NCBI RefSeq assembly: GCF_031348265.1 | Contig: NZ_CP133771.1 | Coordinates: 8,556,001-8,620,000 of the forward strand | Reading direction: 5' to 3' | Origin: Streptomyces collinus | GTDB taxonomy: Bacteria; Actinomycetota; Actinomycetes; Streptomycetales; Streptomycetaceae | Length of the DNA: 64,000 nucleotides | In this document: positions 1 through 7,669 of the stretch, piece by piece | Position numbering within the stretch: the first letter of the stretch is position 1 | Layout: every line of letters starts with the position of its first letter | Notes under the pieces: generated by a model | What the model was told of the DNA's origin: nothing | Seen by the model: the letters and a program-made list of their open reading frames with translations, nothing else | The model's database searches: none | Position numbers and translations under genes: made by a program

Positions 1-639
1 TGGGACCTCCACCTGGATGTACGCGCCCAGGGGGTCAGCCGAACCGTCAGGCTCCGGCAGACCCGGACGGACACGGACGGCCGGAGGACCGCCCCACCGG
101 AGCGGGAGCTGGCCACCGGCTCCCGGCGGGGCCACGAGCCCACCACGGCACGCCCCTTCTTCACGCCCCAGGGCAACTTCTCCCTCGACGTCCGGCAGTC
201 CGAGGCCGAGCCGGCATGCCTCGTGACCGGAATCGCCTGGGACACCTTCGCCCCCGCCACGCTCGTCGTCAGCGGACGCCTGACCGGCGAAGCCGCACGC
301 CACCCCGAACCCGTCGCCCTGCGCGCCGAAGAGGACGCGGGCTCGGTCCGAGAGGTGCCCCTGCTGTACGCACCGCACGGCAGCCGCACCTTCACTGCCC
401 GCATGCCGGTCAGGAACCTGCGACCGGGGCGCTGGACGCTGACCCTGCGCACGGACGACCCGAAGAGCCCTGTTCCCGTCCCGACCCCGAAGGCACTGTC
501 CGGCACCCGCTGGTATCGCGCCGCCCGGCTCGGACGCCCCTACTACGCCAAGCCGCTCGCCGGCAGCCCGAAGCGAGCACTGGTACTGCGCGTGGCGCCG
601 GTCAGGCCGGTTGCGGCCCTGCGTCGACGACTCGGCTGA
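1..639 (+). CDS. C-terminal part of an unidentified protein (5' end outside window)
   Basis: The frame beginning at base 1 stays open to a TGA at 637-639, so this is the last 212 codons of a longer gene. The visible part alternates hydrophobic and charged residues like beta-sandwich modules and ends in a basic tail (ALRRRLG). Segments such as WDLHLDV and GRWTLTLRTDD recall the C-terminal extensions of large actinobacterial teichoic-acid-type glycosyl/glycerophosphotransferases, but that is only an impression. No catalytic motif is visible. Its last 38 bases overlap the converging sirtuin gene. An internal GTG at 223 could be a start but would cut the open frame arbitrarily. Confidence 0.55.
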   Translation, partial: WDLHLDVRAQGVSRTVRLRQTRTDTDGRRTAPPERELATGSRRGHEPTTARPFFTPQGNFSLDVRQSEAEPACLVTGIAWDTFAPATLVVSGRLTGEAARHPEPVALRAEEDAGSVREVPLLYAPHGSRTFTARMPVRNLRPGRWTLTLRTDDPKSPVPVPTPKALSGTRWYRAARLGRPYYAKPLAGSPKRALVLRVAPVRPVAALRRRLG

Positions 640-1516
640 CCGGAAGGCCCAGCCGGTGCGCGACGGCGCCGAGGGCTGTGCCCAGTGGGAGAGACACCCT
701 CGTGAGGGCGTACTGGTCGCCCCTGGTCTGATCCCGGTTGACGATCAGCACCGGCTTCCCGGCCTGGGCCGCCTGGCGGACGAAGCGGAGCCCGGACATC
801 ACCGTCAACGAGGAGCCCAGGACCAGCAGCGAGGCCGCCCCGCGGACCAGCTCGCGGCAGTGCTCGACGCGCTCCTGCGGAACCGATTCGCCGAAGAACA
901 CGACGTCCGGTTTGAGGATGCCGCCGCAGACCGTGCAGGGAACCACGCGGAAGCCTGCGACCTGGTCGTCCGTGAGGTCGGCGTCACCGTCCGGGTTGAT
1001 CCCGGCGGCCACGGGCTCGAACCCCGGGTTGGCCTCCTCCAGCCGCCGGGCGAGTTCGCGGCGCGGGCTGAAGGCGCCGCAGGAAAGGCAGACGACCCGG
1101 GCCAGGGTGCCGTGGAGTTCCACGACGTCGGCGCTGCCGGCGGCCTGGTGCAGGCCGTCCACGTTCTGGGTGATGACGCCCGAGAGCAGGCCGTGCTGGC
1201 CGAAGGCCGCGACGGCCAGGTGCCCGGCGTTGGGACGGGCCCGGCCGAAGGTGCGCCAGCCGAGGTGGCTGCGCGCCCAGTACCGGCGCCGGGCCTGGGC
1301 GCTCGCGGTGAAGTCCTGGTAGGTCATCGGAGTGTGCCGGCTGAGGCTCCCGCCCTCGCCCCGGTAGTCGGGGATGCCCGACTCCGTCGAGATGCCCGCT
1401 CCGCTGAGCACCAGCACTCCGCCGGTGCCCAGCGCATCGGCGACCGGCCCCGGGTCCGAGGTCGCGGGCAGCAGGTCCTCGGAAGGGGTCCAGCTCAGGG
1501 TGGGACGCATGCGCAT
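602..1516 (-). CDS. Sir2-family NAD-dependent protein deacylase
   Basis: A sirtuin removes acyl groups from protein lysines, consuming NAD+ and releasing nicotinamide and O-acyl-ADP-ribose, in the cytoplasm. The Rossmann NAD loop GAGISTESGIPDYRG is near the N terminus, followed by TQNVDGLHQAAG with the catalytic HG further on (VELHGTL). The zinc ribbon has two cysteine pairs (CLSC and CTVC), and GSSLTV and NRD complete the NAD pocket. About 304 residues is normal for a bacterial sirtuin. I chose the ATG at 1516 because homology begins just after it; an in-frame ATG at 1564 would add 16 residues unlike the family. The 3' end overlaps the converging gene by 38 bases. Confidence 0.9.
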   Translation of the reverse strand: MRMRPTLSWTPSEDLLPATSDPGPVADALGTGGVLVLSGAGISTESGIPDYRGEGGSLSRHTPMTYQDFTASAQARRRYWARSHLGWRTFGRARPNAGHLAVAAFGQHGLLSGVITQNVDGLHQAAGSADVVELHGTLARVVCLSCGAFSPRRELARRLEEANPGFEPVAAGINPDGDADLTDDQVAGFRVVPCTVCGGILKPDVVFFGESVPQERVEHCRELVRGAASLLVLGSSLTVMSGLRFVRQAAQAGKPVLIVNRDQTRGDQYALTRVSLPLGTALGAVAHRLGLPVSRVVDAGPQPA

Positions 1517-1694
1517 GCAGTCAGGGTACGAAAGGACACCCCCGCAAGGAGACCGCACGGTCATGACCGGCGGCCGGCGGGAGCCGCCCCCTCCACCGTC
1601 CCTGAGCCGATATCAGGCCGAGACGTTTGGCCGGGCCGGATCGGCGTACCCGATGACTTAACACAATCCTTATACGACGAAGCGGAGACGGACC

Positions 1695-1973
1695 ATGGGC
1701 ATCATCGCTTGGATCATCATCGGGCTGCTCGCCGGCGCGATCGCCAAGGCCTTGATGCCGGGCAAGGACCCCGGCGGCATCATCATCACCATGCTCATCG
1801 GCATCGCCGGCGGTCTGCTCGGCGGCTGGCTGGGCAAGGTCATCTTCGGCGTCGACTCCGTCGACGGGTTCTTCGAACTCTCCACCTGGATCGCCGCGAT
1901 CGTCGGCTCCCTCATCCTGCTGGCCCTCTACCGCGTCGTCACCGGCAACCGGCGCTCGCACCGCCACGCGTGA
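1695..1973 (+). CDS. GlsB/YeaQ/YmgE-family stress membrane protein
   Basis: A 92-residue integral membrane protein of the transglycosylase-associated (GlsB/YeaQ) family, found in envelope or general stress responses; its biochemical role is not established. Three hydrophobic helices are visible: residues 2-20 (IIAWIIIGLLAGAIA), 28-50 with the family-typical Gly-rich stretch GIAGGLLGGWLG, and 63-82 (AAIVGSLILLALYRVV). It ends in a basic cytoplasmic tail (GNRRSHRHA). The ATG at 1695 follows a GGAGAC ribosome site at a normal distance. It stands alone, with a strong hairpin downstream separating it from the converging glycosidase. Confidence 0.88.
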   Translation: MGIIAWIIIGLLAGAIAKALMPGKDPGGIIITMLIGIAGGLLGGWLGKVIFGVDSVDGFFELSTWIAAIVGSLILLALYRVVTGNRRSHRHA

Positions 1974-1997
1974 CCCTTTGACGGCAGACCCTCCGGA

Positions 1998-2050
1998 CGC
2001 ACCTCGACGGCTCCCTCCCCGCGCACAGGGCAGGGAGCCGTCGAGGTGCG
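1998..2050. terminator. Bidirectional hairpin terminator
   Basis: Two perfect 19-base arms (1998-2016 and 2032-2050) enclose a 15-base loop that can add a further CCC/GGG pairing. It sits exactly between the converging ends of the GlsB gene and the GH114 gene, so it probably ends both transcripts. There is no long T run, which is usual for streptomycete terminators. Confidence 0.8.
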
Positions 2051-2062
2051 TCCGCACCACCC

Positions 2063-2884
2063 TCAGCAAGGGCGGCGCCACACCCCGAGCTCCGGTTCCT
2101 TCAGCATCGACGACAGCTTCAACCGGCGGGACTCGGCGCAGAAACCGCTCCGGGGCTCCGTGTACTCCACGTGGAAGACCGCCTTGCCCGCCGCGATGAA
2201 CGGGGAGAGCTCGCCGCACTCGTCGTACTGGGCGCACTCCTCGTTGACCGCGAAGTCGAAGTGGTCCACGAGCTGGGGGATCTGGGGCAGGTCGTTCTTC
2301 AGCCCCACCGACAGCCCGCGCTCGTGGGCGATGGCCGCGATCATACGGTTGTACCTGAGCTGGTCGCGGGCCGTGAGCGGGAAGCCGGTGTCGTTGCCGT
2401 AGCCCTCCACCAGATCGGGTTCCACCGCGTCGAAGCCCTTGTCGCGGCACATGTCGAAGCGGCGTTCCATGATCGGGCGCAGGACGGCCAGCCGCCGGAT
2501 GTCCAGCCACCGTTCGCCCGCCCACCCGTTGGGCTCGCCCAGCACCGAGTGCGGGAAGGCGTCCCGGTCCGGCCGGAAGTCCTCCCACGCACCCACGTTG
2601 ACGTAGCAGATGACCTTCTTCCCGGCGCGGTGCAGCCGGGCCACGTCCGCCGCGGAGTTCTCGAAGCCGTCGATGTCGTAGACGGGAACATCGGCCGAGG
2701 CGTCGACCCTGCCGTCCAGTTGCCACTGCCAGGCGAGACCAGGACGGGGTTTCCACACAGCCCGGGACGGTGACGTCGTACCCGGCGGGTCGGCGGATCG
2801 CTCGGCGCTGCCGGAGCAGCCCGTCAGCACCGCGGTCGTCAGGGCGGTCAGCAGGGCCGCGCGGACGGGAACCCGCCCACTCAT
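2063..2884 (-). CDS. GH114 endo-alpha-1,4-polygalactosaminidase-like lipoprotein
   Basis: Predicted secreted lipoprotein: basic start, hydrophobic helix and lipobox LTGC (Cys about residue 22), then a low-complexity linker and a GH114 TIM barrel. The barrel begins at WQWQLDGRVD, with YDIDGFEN, KVICYVNVGAWEDFRPD, FDAVEPDLVEGY (carboxylates expected at the active site) and VGLKNDLPQ. The family hydrolyses alpha-1,4-linked galactosamine polymers and includes fungal Ega3 and the PelA hydrolase domain. The ATG at 2884 overlaps the upstream stop (ATGA), so it is translationally coupled to the GH135 gene. It is the last gene of the polysaccharide operon and probably trims or releases the polymer at the cell surface. 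Confidence 0.87.
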   Translation of the reverse strand: MSGRVPVRAALLTALTTAVLTGCSGSAERSADPPGTTSPSRAVWKPRPGLAWQWQLDGRVDASADVPVYDIDGFENSAADVARLHRAGKKVICYVNVGAWEDFRPDRDAFPHSVLGEPNGWAGERWLDIRRLAVLRPIMERRFDMCRDKGFDAVEPDLVEGYGNDTGFPLTARDQLRYNRMIAAIAHERGLSVGLKNDLPQIPQLVDHFDFAVNEECAQYDECGELSPFIAAGKAVFHVEYTEPRSGFCAESRRLKLSSMLKEPELGVWRRPC

Positions 2885-3543
2885 CGCTGCGCTCCGGTGA
2901 GCGCGGGCGTCAACTGGGCCCAAGGGTTGGGTGGTTCACCCGTCACCGGCCCGCTGACCGCCGCTCCGCGCTCGTGCGCGGTCCGCACGGCGAGGGGAAC
3001 GAGCGCCCCGGGCACGCCGTAGACGAGGTGGCACAGCCGCTCGGGCGGGTGCCGTGCGGTCCATGCCGGCCGGCTGAAGGCGGAGACGTACGTCGACCAG
3101 TGGCCCTCGAAGGTGACGGTCAGGTCGGCGAGGCGGACGTAGCCCGGGGCCGGATGGACCCCGGGGTTGAGAACGACCGTCCCCGCACCCAGCCGGCGTA
3201 CCGCCCGTACCAGGCGGCGGCAGGCCGGCAGCCCGTCCGCGGTCGCCGTCACCCGGTCCAGGAAGCAGCCGTCCGCCGCGTACCACTCCCGGTGCCGGCG
3301 CACGTCCTCGGCGATGTCCGCGGCATCGCGCACCCCGTAGTCGGTGTCGACGTAGCCCAGCAGACGCGCCCCCGCGGCCCGCAGCGCACCGGCAGCGGCG
3401 GTGAACGCCGGGTCGGGGACCTCGCCCGGACCGCTCGCCGGGTTGAGGACGACCCCGTAGGTGCGGTTCGCGGCGGTGATCAGCCGGTGCCAGGCGCCCG
3501 GGTCCTCGGCCGGATGGACGTACAGCGGGATCAGCAGGTTCAC
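2881..3543 (-). CDS. GH135-like spherulin-4 family glycosidase
   Basis: About 220 residues of the spherulation-specific family 4 fold, here starting at a GTG (3543) that overlaps the preceding stop as GTGA. Family landmarks are LLIPLYVHP at the N terminus, the conserved VVLNPASGPG, LLGYVDTDYG, a catalytic-region acidic cluster (DGCFLDRVT), VVLNPGVHP and VTFEG. In fungi the family member Sph3 (GH135) cleaves galactosaminogalactan and is required for making it. No signal peptide is visible with this start, so the enzyme may be cytoplasmic or use another route; a longer in-frame ATG at 3648 adds only Arg-rich sequence. Coupled both upstream (epimerase) and downstream (GH114). Confidence 0.85.
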   Translation of the reverse strand: MNLLIPLYVHPAEDPGAWHRLITAANRTYGVVLNPASGPGEVPDPAFTAAAGALRAAGARLLGYVDTDYGVRDAADIAEDVRRHREWYAADGCFLDRVTATADGLPACRRLVRAVRRLGAGTVVLNPGVHPAPGYVRLADLTVTFEGHWSTYVSAFSRPAWTARHPPERLCHLVYGVPGALVPLAVRTAHERGAAVSGPVTGEPPNPWAQLTPALTGAQR

Positions 3544-4433
3544 GGCGCGCGGCCCCCTTCCCACAGCGCGGCCAGCGCGTCGTCGAGGGTGTGGGCCGGA
3601 CGCCAGCCCAGGGCCCGCCCGGCGGCGGCGATGTCGGAACACTGCCACGACACCTGCGCGGAACGGGCCGAGCCGGCCGTGCCCTCCTCGATCCGGCCCC
3701 GGAAGCCGGCCAGATCGGCCAGACCGCGCACCAGGTCACGCACCGGAACGGCCCGGCCGCCGCCGATGTTGAGGACGGGCGGCAGCGGACCCGGGGCCGT
3801 GGCCGCGAGTACCGCCGCCCGTGCCACGTCGCGCACGTCGACGAAGTCGCGATGGGCGGACAGGTCGCCGAGCCGCAGCACCGCCTCCGGTCCGGGGCCG
3901 GTCTCCCGCAGCAGTGCGGCGATCCGGCCCGGCAGTCCGGAGGGCGGCGCCCCGGGCCCCACCGGATTGCCCACCCGCAGCACCACCGCGTCCAGCCCGG
4001 AGGCGGTCACCGCCACCGTGCCCGCGAGCTTGGTCGCGCCGTAGGGTCCCACCGGGCAGGTGGCCGCCGACTCCGTCACCGGGATGCCCGGTGCGCCGGG
4101 GCCGTACTCGGCGGCCGAGCCCAGGTGCACCAGGCGAGCCGCCGGGGCCGCCTCGCGCAGTGCGGCGCACAGTACCGCGGGGCCGCGGGCGTTGACCTCG
4201 GCGAGGGTGACGGTGTCGCCGCCGGTCGCGCCCGCGCAGTTGATCACGGTGTCGGGCGCGGCCGACGTGAGGGCCTTCGCCAGCCGCTCCGGGCGGACCA
4301 GGGCGAGATCGACGTCGAGGTCGGCGGCCGGAGACCGGCCGCCGCCGAGCACCTGCGCGCCGGGCAGGGCGCGCAGCCGCTCGACGACGTGAGTGCCGAG
4401 ATAGCCGGTGAAGCCCAGGACGAGAATGCGCAT
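3540..4433 (-). CDS. NAD-dependent epimerase/dehydratase (extended SDR)
   Basis: A 297-residue extended short-chain dehydrogenase that likely interconverts a nucleotide sugar. The NAD-binding motif GFTGYLGTHV opens the protein, Ser in HLGSAAEYG and the YGATK motif (Tyr and Lys catalytic pair) lie in the middle, and DFVDVRDVARA with LNIGGG is typical of sugar epimerases. It could supply UDP-GalNAc from UDP-GlcNAc or adjust another activated sugar for the polymer; the sequence does not decide which. It starts 8 bases from the end of the nucleotidyltransferase gene and overlaps the GH135 start by 4 bases. Confidence 0.83.
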   Translation of the reverse strand: MRILVLGFTGYLGTHVVERLRALPGAQVLGGGRSPAADLDVDLALVRPERLAKALTSAAPDTVINCAGATGGDTVTLAEVNARGPAVLCAALREAAPAARLVHLGSAAEYGPGAPGIPVTESAATCPVGPYGATKLAGTVAVTASGLDAVVLRVGNPVGPGAPPSGLPGRIAALLRETGPGPEAVLRLGDLSAHRDFVDVRDVARAAVLAATAPGPLPPVLNIGGGRAVPVRDLVRGLADLAGFRGRIEEGTAGSARSAQVSWQCSDIAAAGRALGWRPAHTLDDALAALWEGGRAP

Positions 4434-4440
4434 GACGTGC

Positions 4441-5154
4441 TCAGGCTCCCTTGAGCAGCAGCGACTTGCGGGTGGTGAACTCCGCGTTGGCCCGGTCGTA
4501 GTCGTCCGGGCGGCCGATGTCCAGCCAGTACCCGTCGAACTCGTAGGCGTGCGGCTTGTTCTGCGTCTTCAGCAGATCGAGCACCAACTCGTCGAAGCCC
4601 AGCGGCAGTCCCGGCGTGTAGCCCTCCAGCGTGGCGAGGGACAGGCCGTAGACGCCCATGGAAACGCGGTAGTCCATGCTCGGCTTCTCGGTGAACGCCA
4701 CGACTCTGCTGGAGTCGGTGGTCAGCACCCCGAAGTCGATGTGCACCTTGCGGGCGTACGTCGCGATGGTCAGCGGAGCCCCGGACGCGCGGTGCCGCCG
4801 CAGGACGTCGGCGTAGTCGAGGTCGGTGAGGACGTCGCCGTTCATCACCAGGAAGGTCTCGGGCAGACGGTCACGCAGGGTGAGCAGCGGGCCCATGGTG
4901 CCCAGGGGGCTCTCCTCGGTGGCGTAGTCGACGGCCAGGCCCCACTGGGAGCCGTCGCCGACGTAGGCGCGGATGATCTCGCCGAGGTGGCCGATGGCGA
5001 TGGTGCAGCTGGTGAAACCGGCCGTGGACAGCTGGCGCAGCACGATCTCCAGGATGGCGTGCTGGTCGCCGATGGGCACGAGCGGCTTGGGCAGCGCGGT
5101 GGTGTACGGCCGCAGCCGGACGCCCTTGCCTCCCGCCAGGATCACTGCGTGCAT
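4441..5154 (-). CDS. Sugar-1-phosphate nucleotidyltransferase
   Basis: 237 residues with the complete nucleotidyltransferase signature: GGKGVRLRPYT, then LPKPLVPIGD, the metal-binding Asp in VMNGDVLTD, FTEKP and YWLDIGRPDDY. Such enzymes make NDP-sugars from NTP and a sugar-1-phosphate. The family covers glucose-1-P thymidylyl- and uridylyl-, mannose-1-P guanylyl- and glucosamine-1-P guanylyltransferases. Its neighbour resembles LegB; in Campylobacter a guanylyltransferase (PtmE) supplies LegB with GDP-GlcNAc, so a GDP-amino-sugar product is possible. Start ATG at 5154 follows GAAGGAGGAGC. Part of the eight-gene minus-strand operon. Confidence 0.86.
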   Translation of the reverse strand: MHAVILAGGKGVRLRPYTTALPKPLVPIGDQHAILEIVLRQLSTAGFTSCTIAIGHLGEIIRAYVGDGSQWGLAVDYATEESPLGTMGPLLTLRDRLPETFLVMNGDVLTDLDYADVLRRHRASGAPLTIATYARKVHIDFGVLTTDSSRVVAFTEKPSMDYRVSMGVYGLSLATLEGYTPGLPLGFDELVLDLLKTQNKPHAYEFDGYWLDIGRPDDYDRANAEFTTRKSLLLKGA

Positions 5155-5197
5155 GGGGCTCCTCCTTCGTGAACGTGCGCTGACGTGCCGGACGGGG

Positions 5198-6199
5198 TCA
5201 GATGTTGTAGATGCCGGTCTTGTAGCGGGCCAGGTTGGCCGGGTCGCGGAAGAACGTCACGGTGTGGGCGAGGCCCTCCTCCAGCGTGTGCGCGGGCTGC
5301 CAGCCGGTTGCGGCGGCGAGCTGGCTCGCGTCGGCGACGAGGCGCATCACCTCGGAGTTGGCGGGGCGGATGCGGGCGGTGTCCTCGCGGACGTCGAGGG
5401 CGGTGTCCATCACCTTGCCGATGAGCGCGACCAGGTCGCCGACCGAGATCTCCCCGCCGGTACCGGCGTTGAAGGTACGGCCCACCACCCGCTCGGCGGG
5501 CGCCGTACCGACGGCGAGGAAGGCCTGCGCGGTGTCCTTGACGAAGGTGAAGTCCCGGGTGGGACGCAGGTCGCCGAGGGTGATCGTGCGCTCCCCGGCC
5601 GCGACCTGCCCGATGACGGTGGGGATGACCGCCCGCATCGACTGGCGCGGTCCGAAGGTGTTGAAGGGCCGCAGCGTGACGACCGGCGTGTCGAAACTGG
5701 CGTGGTAGCTGTCGGCCAGCCGGTCCCCGCCCGCCTTCGAAGCGGCGTACGGGGACTGGGTGTTGATGGGGTGGTCCTCGGTGATGGGCACGGTCTGCGC
5801 GGTGCCGTACGTCTCGCTGGTGGAGGTGTGCACCAGCCGGGGCGTGCCGAGGGCCCGCACGGCTTCCAGCACGTTGAGGGTGCCGGTGACGTTGGTGTCC
5901 ACGTAGCTGTGCGGGGCCTGGTAGGAGTACGGGATCGCGATCAGGGCGGCCAGGTGGTAGGCGGTGTCGGCGCCGTCGAGGAGGCCGCGGACGGAGCCCG
6001 GGTCACGGACGTCACCGAGGACGATCTCCACCTGGTCCAGGACGTCCGGATGCAGGGTCTCCAGCCAGCCGTAGGAGGAGAAGGAGTTGTACTGGGCCAT
6101 GGCCCTGACCCGGTGTCCGGAGGCGACCAGCGCCTCGGTGAGGTGCGAGCCGATGAAGCCCTCGGCTCCGGTGACGGCGGCGAGCGGTGCGGAGGTCAA
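5198..6199 (-). CDS. LegB-like NDP-sugar 4,6-dehydratase (SDR)
   Basis: 333 residues. The dinucleotide motif TGAEGFIGSHL is followed by RAMAQYNSFSSYGWL, HLAALIAIPYSYQAP and VDTNVTGTLN, a combination I associate with the LegB group (NDP-GlcNAc 4,6-dehydratases of legionaminic acid synthesis). Catalytic residues are TSTSETYGTAQ and YAASK; RPFNTFGPRQS and TRDFTFVKDT bind the nucleotide sugar. It would convert an NDP-N-acetylglucosamine to its 4-keto-6-deoxy form. It lies between the membrane protein and the nucleotidyltransferase in the same operon. No legionaminic or other nonulosonic acid synthase is present, so the product is probably used directly in the polymer. Confidence 0.83.
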   Translation of the reverse strand: MTSAPLAAVTGAEGFIGSHLTEALVASGHRVRAMAQYNSFSSYGWLETLHPDVLDQVEIVLGDVRDPGSVRGLLDGADTAYHLAALIAIPYSYQAPHSYVDTNVTGTLNVLEAVRALGTPRLVHTSTSETYGTAQTVPITEDHPINTQSPYAASKAGGDRLADSYHASFDTPVVTLRPFNTFGPRQSMRAVIPTVIGQVAAGERTITLGDLRPTRDFTFVKDTAQAFLAVGTAPAERVVGRTFNAGTGGEISVGDLVALIGKVMDTALDVREDTARIRPANSEVMRLVADASQLAAATGWQPAHTLEEGLAHTVTFFRDPANLARYKTGIYNI

Positions 6200-6250
6200 C
6201 TGCGGTGTCCCTTCGGATGGGTGGGATGGGAGCGGGAGTGGGGACGGGGT

Positions 6251-7669
6251 TCAGGCGTGCGGGGCGGGCCGGCCGAGCAGCCACAGCGCGCACGCCGACA
6301 GACACAGGGCGGCGGCGCCGCAGGCGACTGGCAAGGCGAGGGCGGTGCCTGGTGGCAGCCGGAGGAGGACGACCGCTCCGGCCCCGCCCGCTGCCGTCAG
6401 ACAGATCCCGGCCGACGACCAGGCCGCCCCGAACGCCTGGAGCAGCAGCGCGGTCCACAGAACGGCCGCGAGCAGCAGCAGGGCGACGGGGTCGGCGCCG
6501 GAGAGCAGGGCCGCGGGCAGCAGCGGGGCGAGGTAGGCGAGCAGACAGAGGCCGAGGATGCCGGCCGAGCGCAGCAGGAACCCGGCGGGCGTGGCGGTGG
6601 TGCGCAGGGCGGCGACCGACAGTCCGCGGTAGCGGTACAGCAGCCATTCCGCCGGCCCCATGCTCAGCGTCAGCACGATCACCGCGTACGGCTCCTCCCG
6701 CCCCTCCAGCAGCACCAGCACCCCCGCGGCCAGTCCGAACAGGCCGTACGGCAGGGACCACAGCAGACGCGGCCGGGCCGCGCCGGCGACGGCCGGGACG
6801 GCGAGGACACCCCGAAGGACCAGGCCGGTCACGGTGAGCGTGGCGAGCAGCGCCAGCAGGGGCAGCCCGGCCCGGAGCGCCGGACCCGGCTCCCACCACG
6901 GCAGGGCGGCGGCACCCGCGACCAGTGGGCTCAGCGCGGCCAGCAGCAGCCGCTCCCGGCCCAGCACCAGCAGGACACCGGCCGCTGCCAGGTACGCGGA
7001 CTGCGCCGCGGCCACGAGGGTCACCGGCCCGCCGTCGGCGGGCAGCGCGGCGACCGTCGTCGCCACGACGGCTCCGACGGGCGCGCCGGCCAAAAGGGTA
7101 CGGCCCGCCTCCCGGCGTCCGATCGCGAGCCGCAGGTGCGCACGGTGGCCGAGCGCCTGCCCCCACGCCCAGGAGACGAGTCCGGCGACGATGAGGGCGG
7201 GGGCGTACCCGCCTGCGTTCCACAGCGGCGCGGTCAGCAGGTAGGCGAGACCGGGAAGGGCGAACAGCACGCCCCGCAGCAGACAGCGGACGGTGTCGGG
7301 GCGCCACGGGTCGGCCGCCGGGGCGGGTTCGGGGAACGTGCGCGGCACCCGCTCGTACAGCGCGGAGGCGAGGGAGAAGAGGTTCGGGTGGCCGTACCGT
7401 TCGTTGATCAGGGAGGCGGACAGTCCCTCCGCCTCCAGCAGGGCGGCCACCTCGTAGGGGTGGACGGCGGGACCTATGCGGTCGGCGAGTTCGGCGGCGA
7501 GTTCACTGACCGCTTCGTCGTCGGGACCGCGCCGGGGCAGCCGGATGGCGAGGGTGGCGTCGTCGAGGGCCCAGCGCGGCCGGCGGCGCGGCGGGCGGGT
7601 GCCGGCCAGCCGGATGGCCAGCGTGTCCTGCTCGGCACCGCCGGGTTCGAGGGACATCGGCCCGCTCAC
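6251..7669 (-). CDS. Polytopic membrane protein of the polysaccharide operon
   Basis: 472 residues. A roughly 120-residue cytoplasmic N-terminal region carries the segment HPYEVAALLEAEGLSASLI plus NERYGHPNLF, which recurs in actinobacterial exopolysaccharide loci. About twelve hydrophobic helices follow, starting near WRPDTVRCLLRGVLFALPG. I recognise no named family. Its place directly after the PelF-like gene (GTG start overlapping the stop as GTGA) makes it the best candidate for the membrane partner that exports or polymerises the glycan, the role PelG/PelE play in Pel systems. Similarity to PelG cannot be confirmed by eye. An alternative ATG start lies four codons in. Confidence 0.72.
   Translation of the reverse strand: MSGPMSLEPGGAEQDTLAIRLAGTRPPRRRPRWALDDATLAIRLPRRGPDDEAVSELAAELADRIGPAVHPYEVAALLEAEGLSASLINERYGHPNLFSLASALYERVPRTFPEPAPAADPWRPDTVRCLLRGVLFALPGLAYLLTAPLWNAGGYAPALIVAGLVSWAWGQALGHRAHLRLAIGRREAGRTLLAGAPVGAVVATTVAALPADGGPVTLVAAAQSAYLAAAGVLLVLGRERLLLAALSPLVAGAAALPWWEPGPALRAGLPLLALLATLTVTGLVLRGVLAVPAVAGAARPRLLWSLPYGLFGLAAGVLVLLEGREEPYAVIVLTLSMGPAEWLLYRYRGLSVAALRTTATPAGFLLRSAGILGLCLLAYLAPLLPAALLSGADPVALLLLAAVLWTALLLQAFGAAWSSAGICLTAAGGAGAVVLLRLPPGTALALPVACGAAALCLSACALWLLGRPAPHA

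Noticed and set aside
611..1981. Long plus-strand open frame opposite the sirtuin gene
   Set aside because: It mirrors the sirtuin on the other strand, is Arg/Gly/Pro-rich, has no family motif and runs through the GlsB gene.
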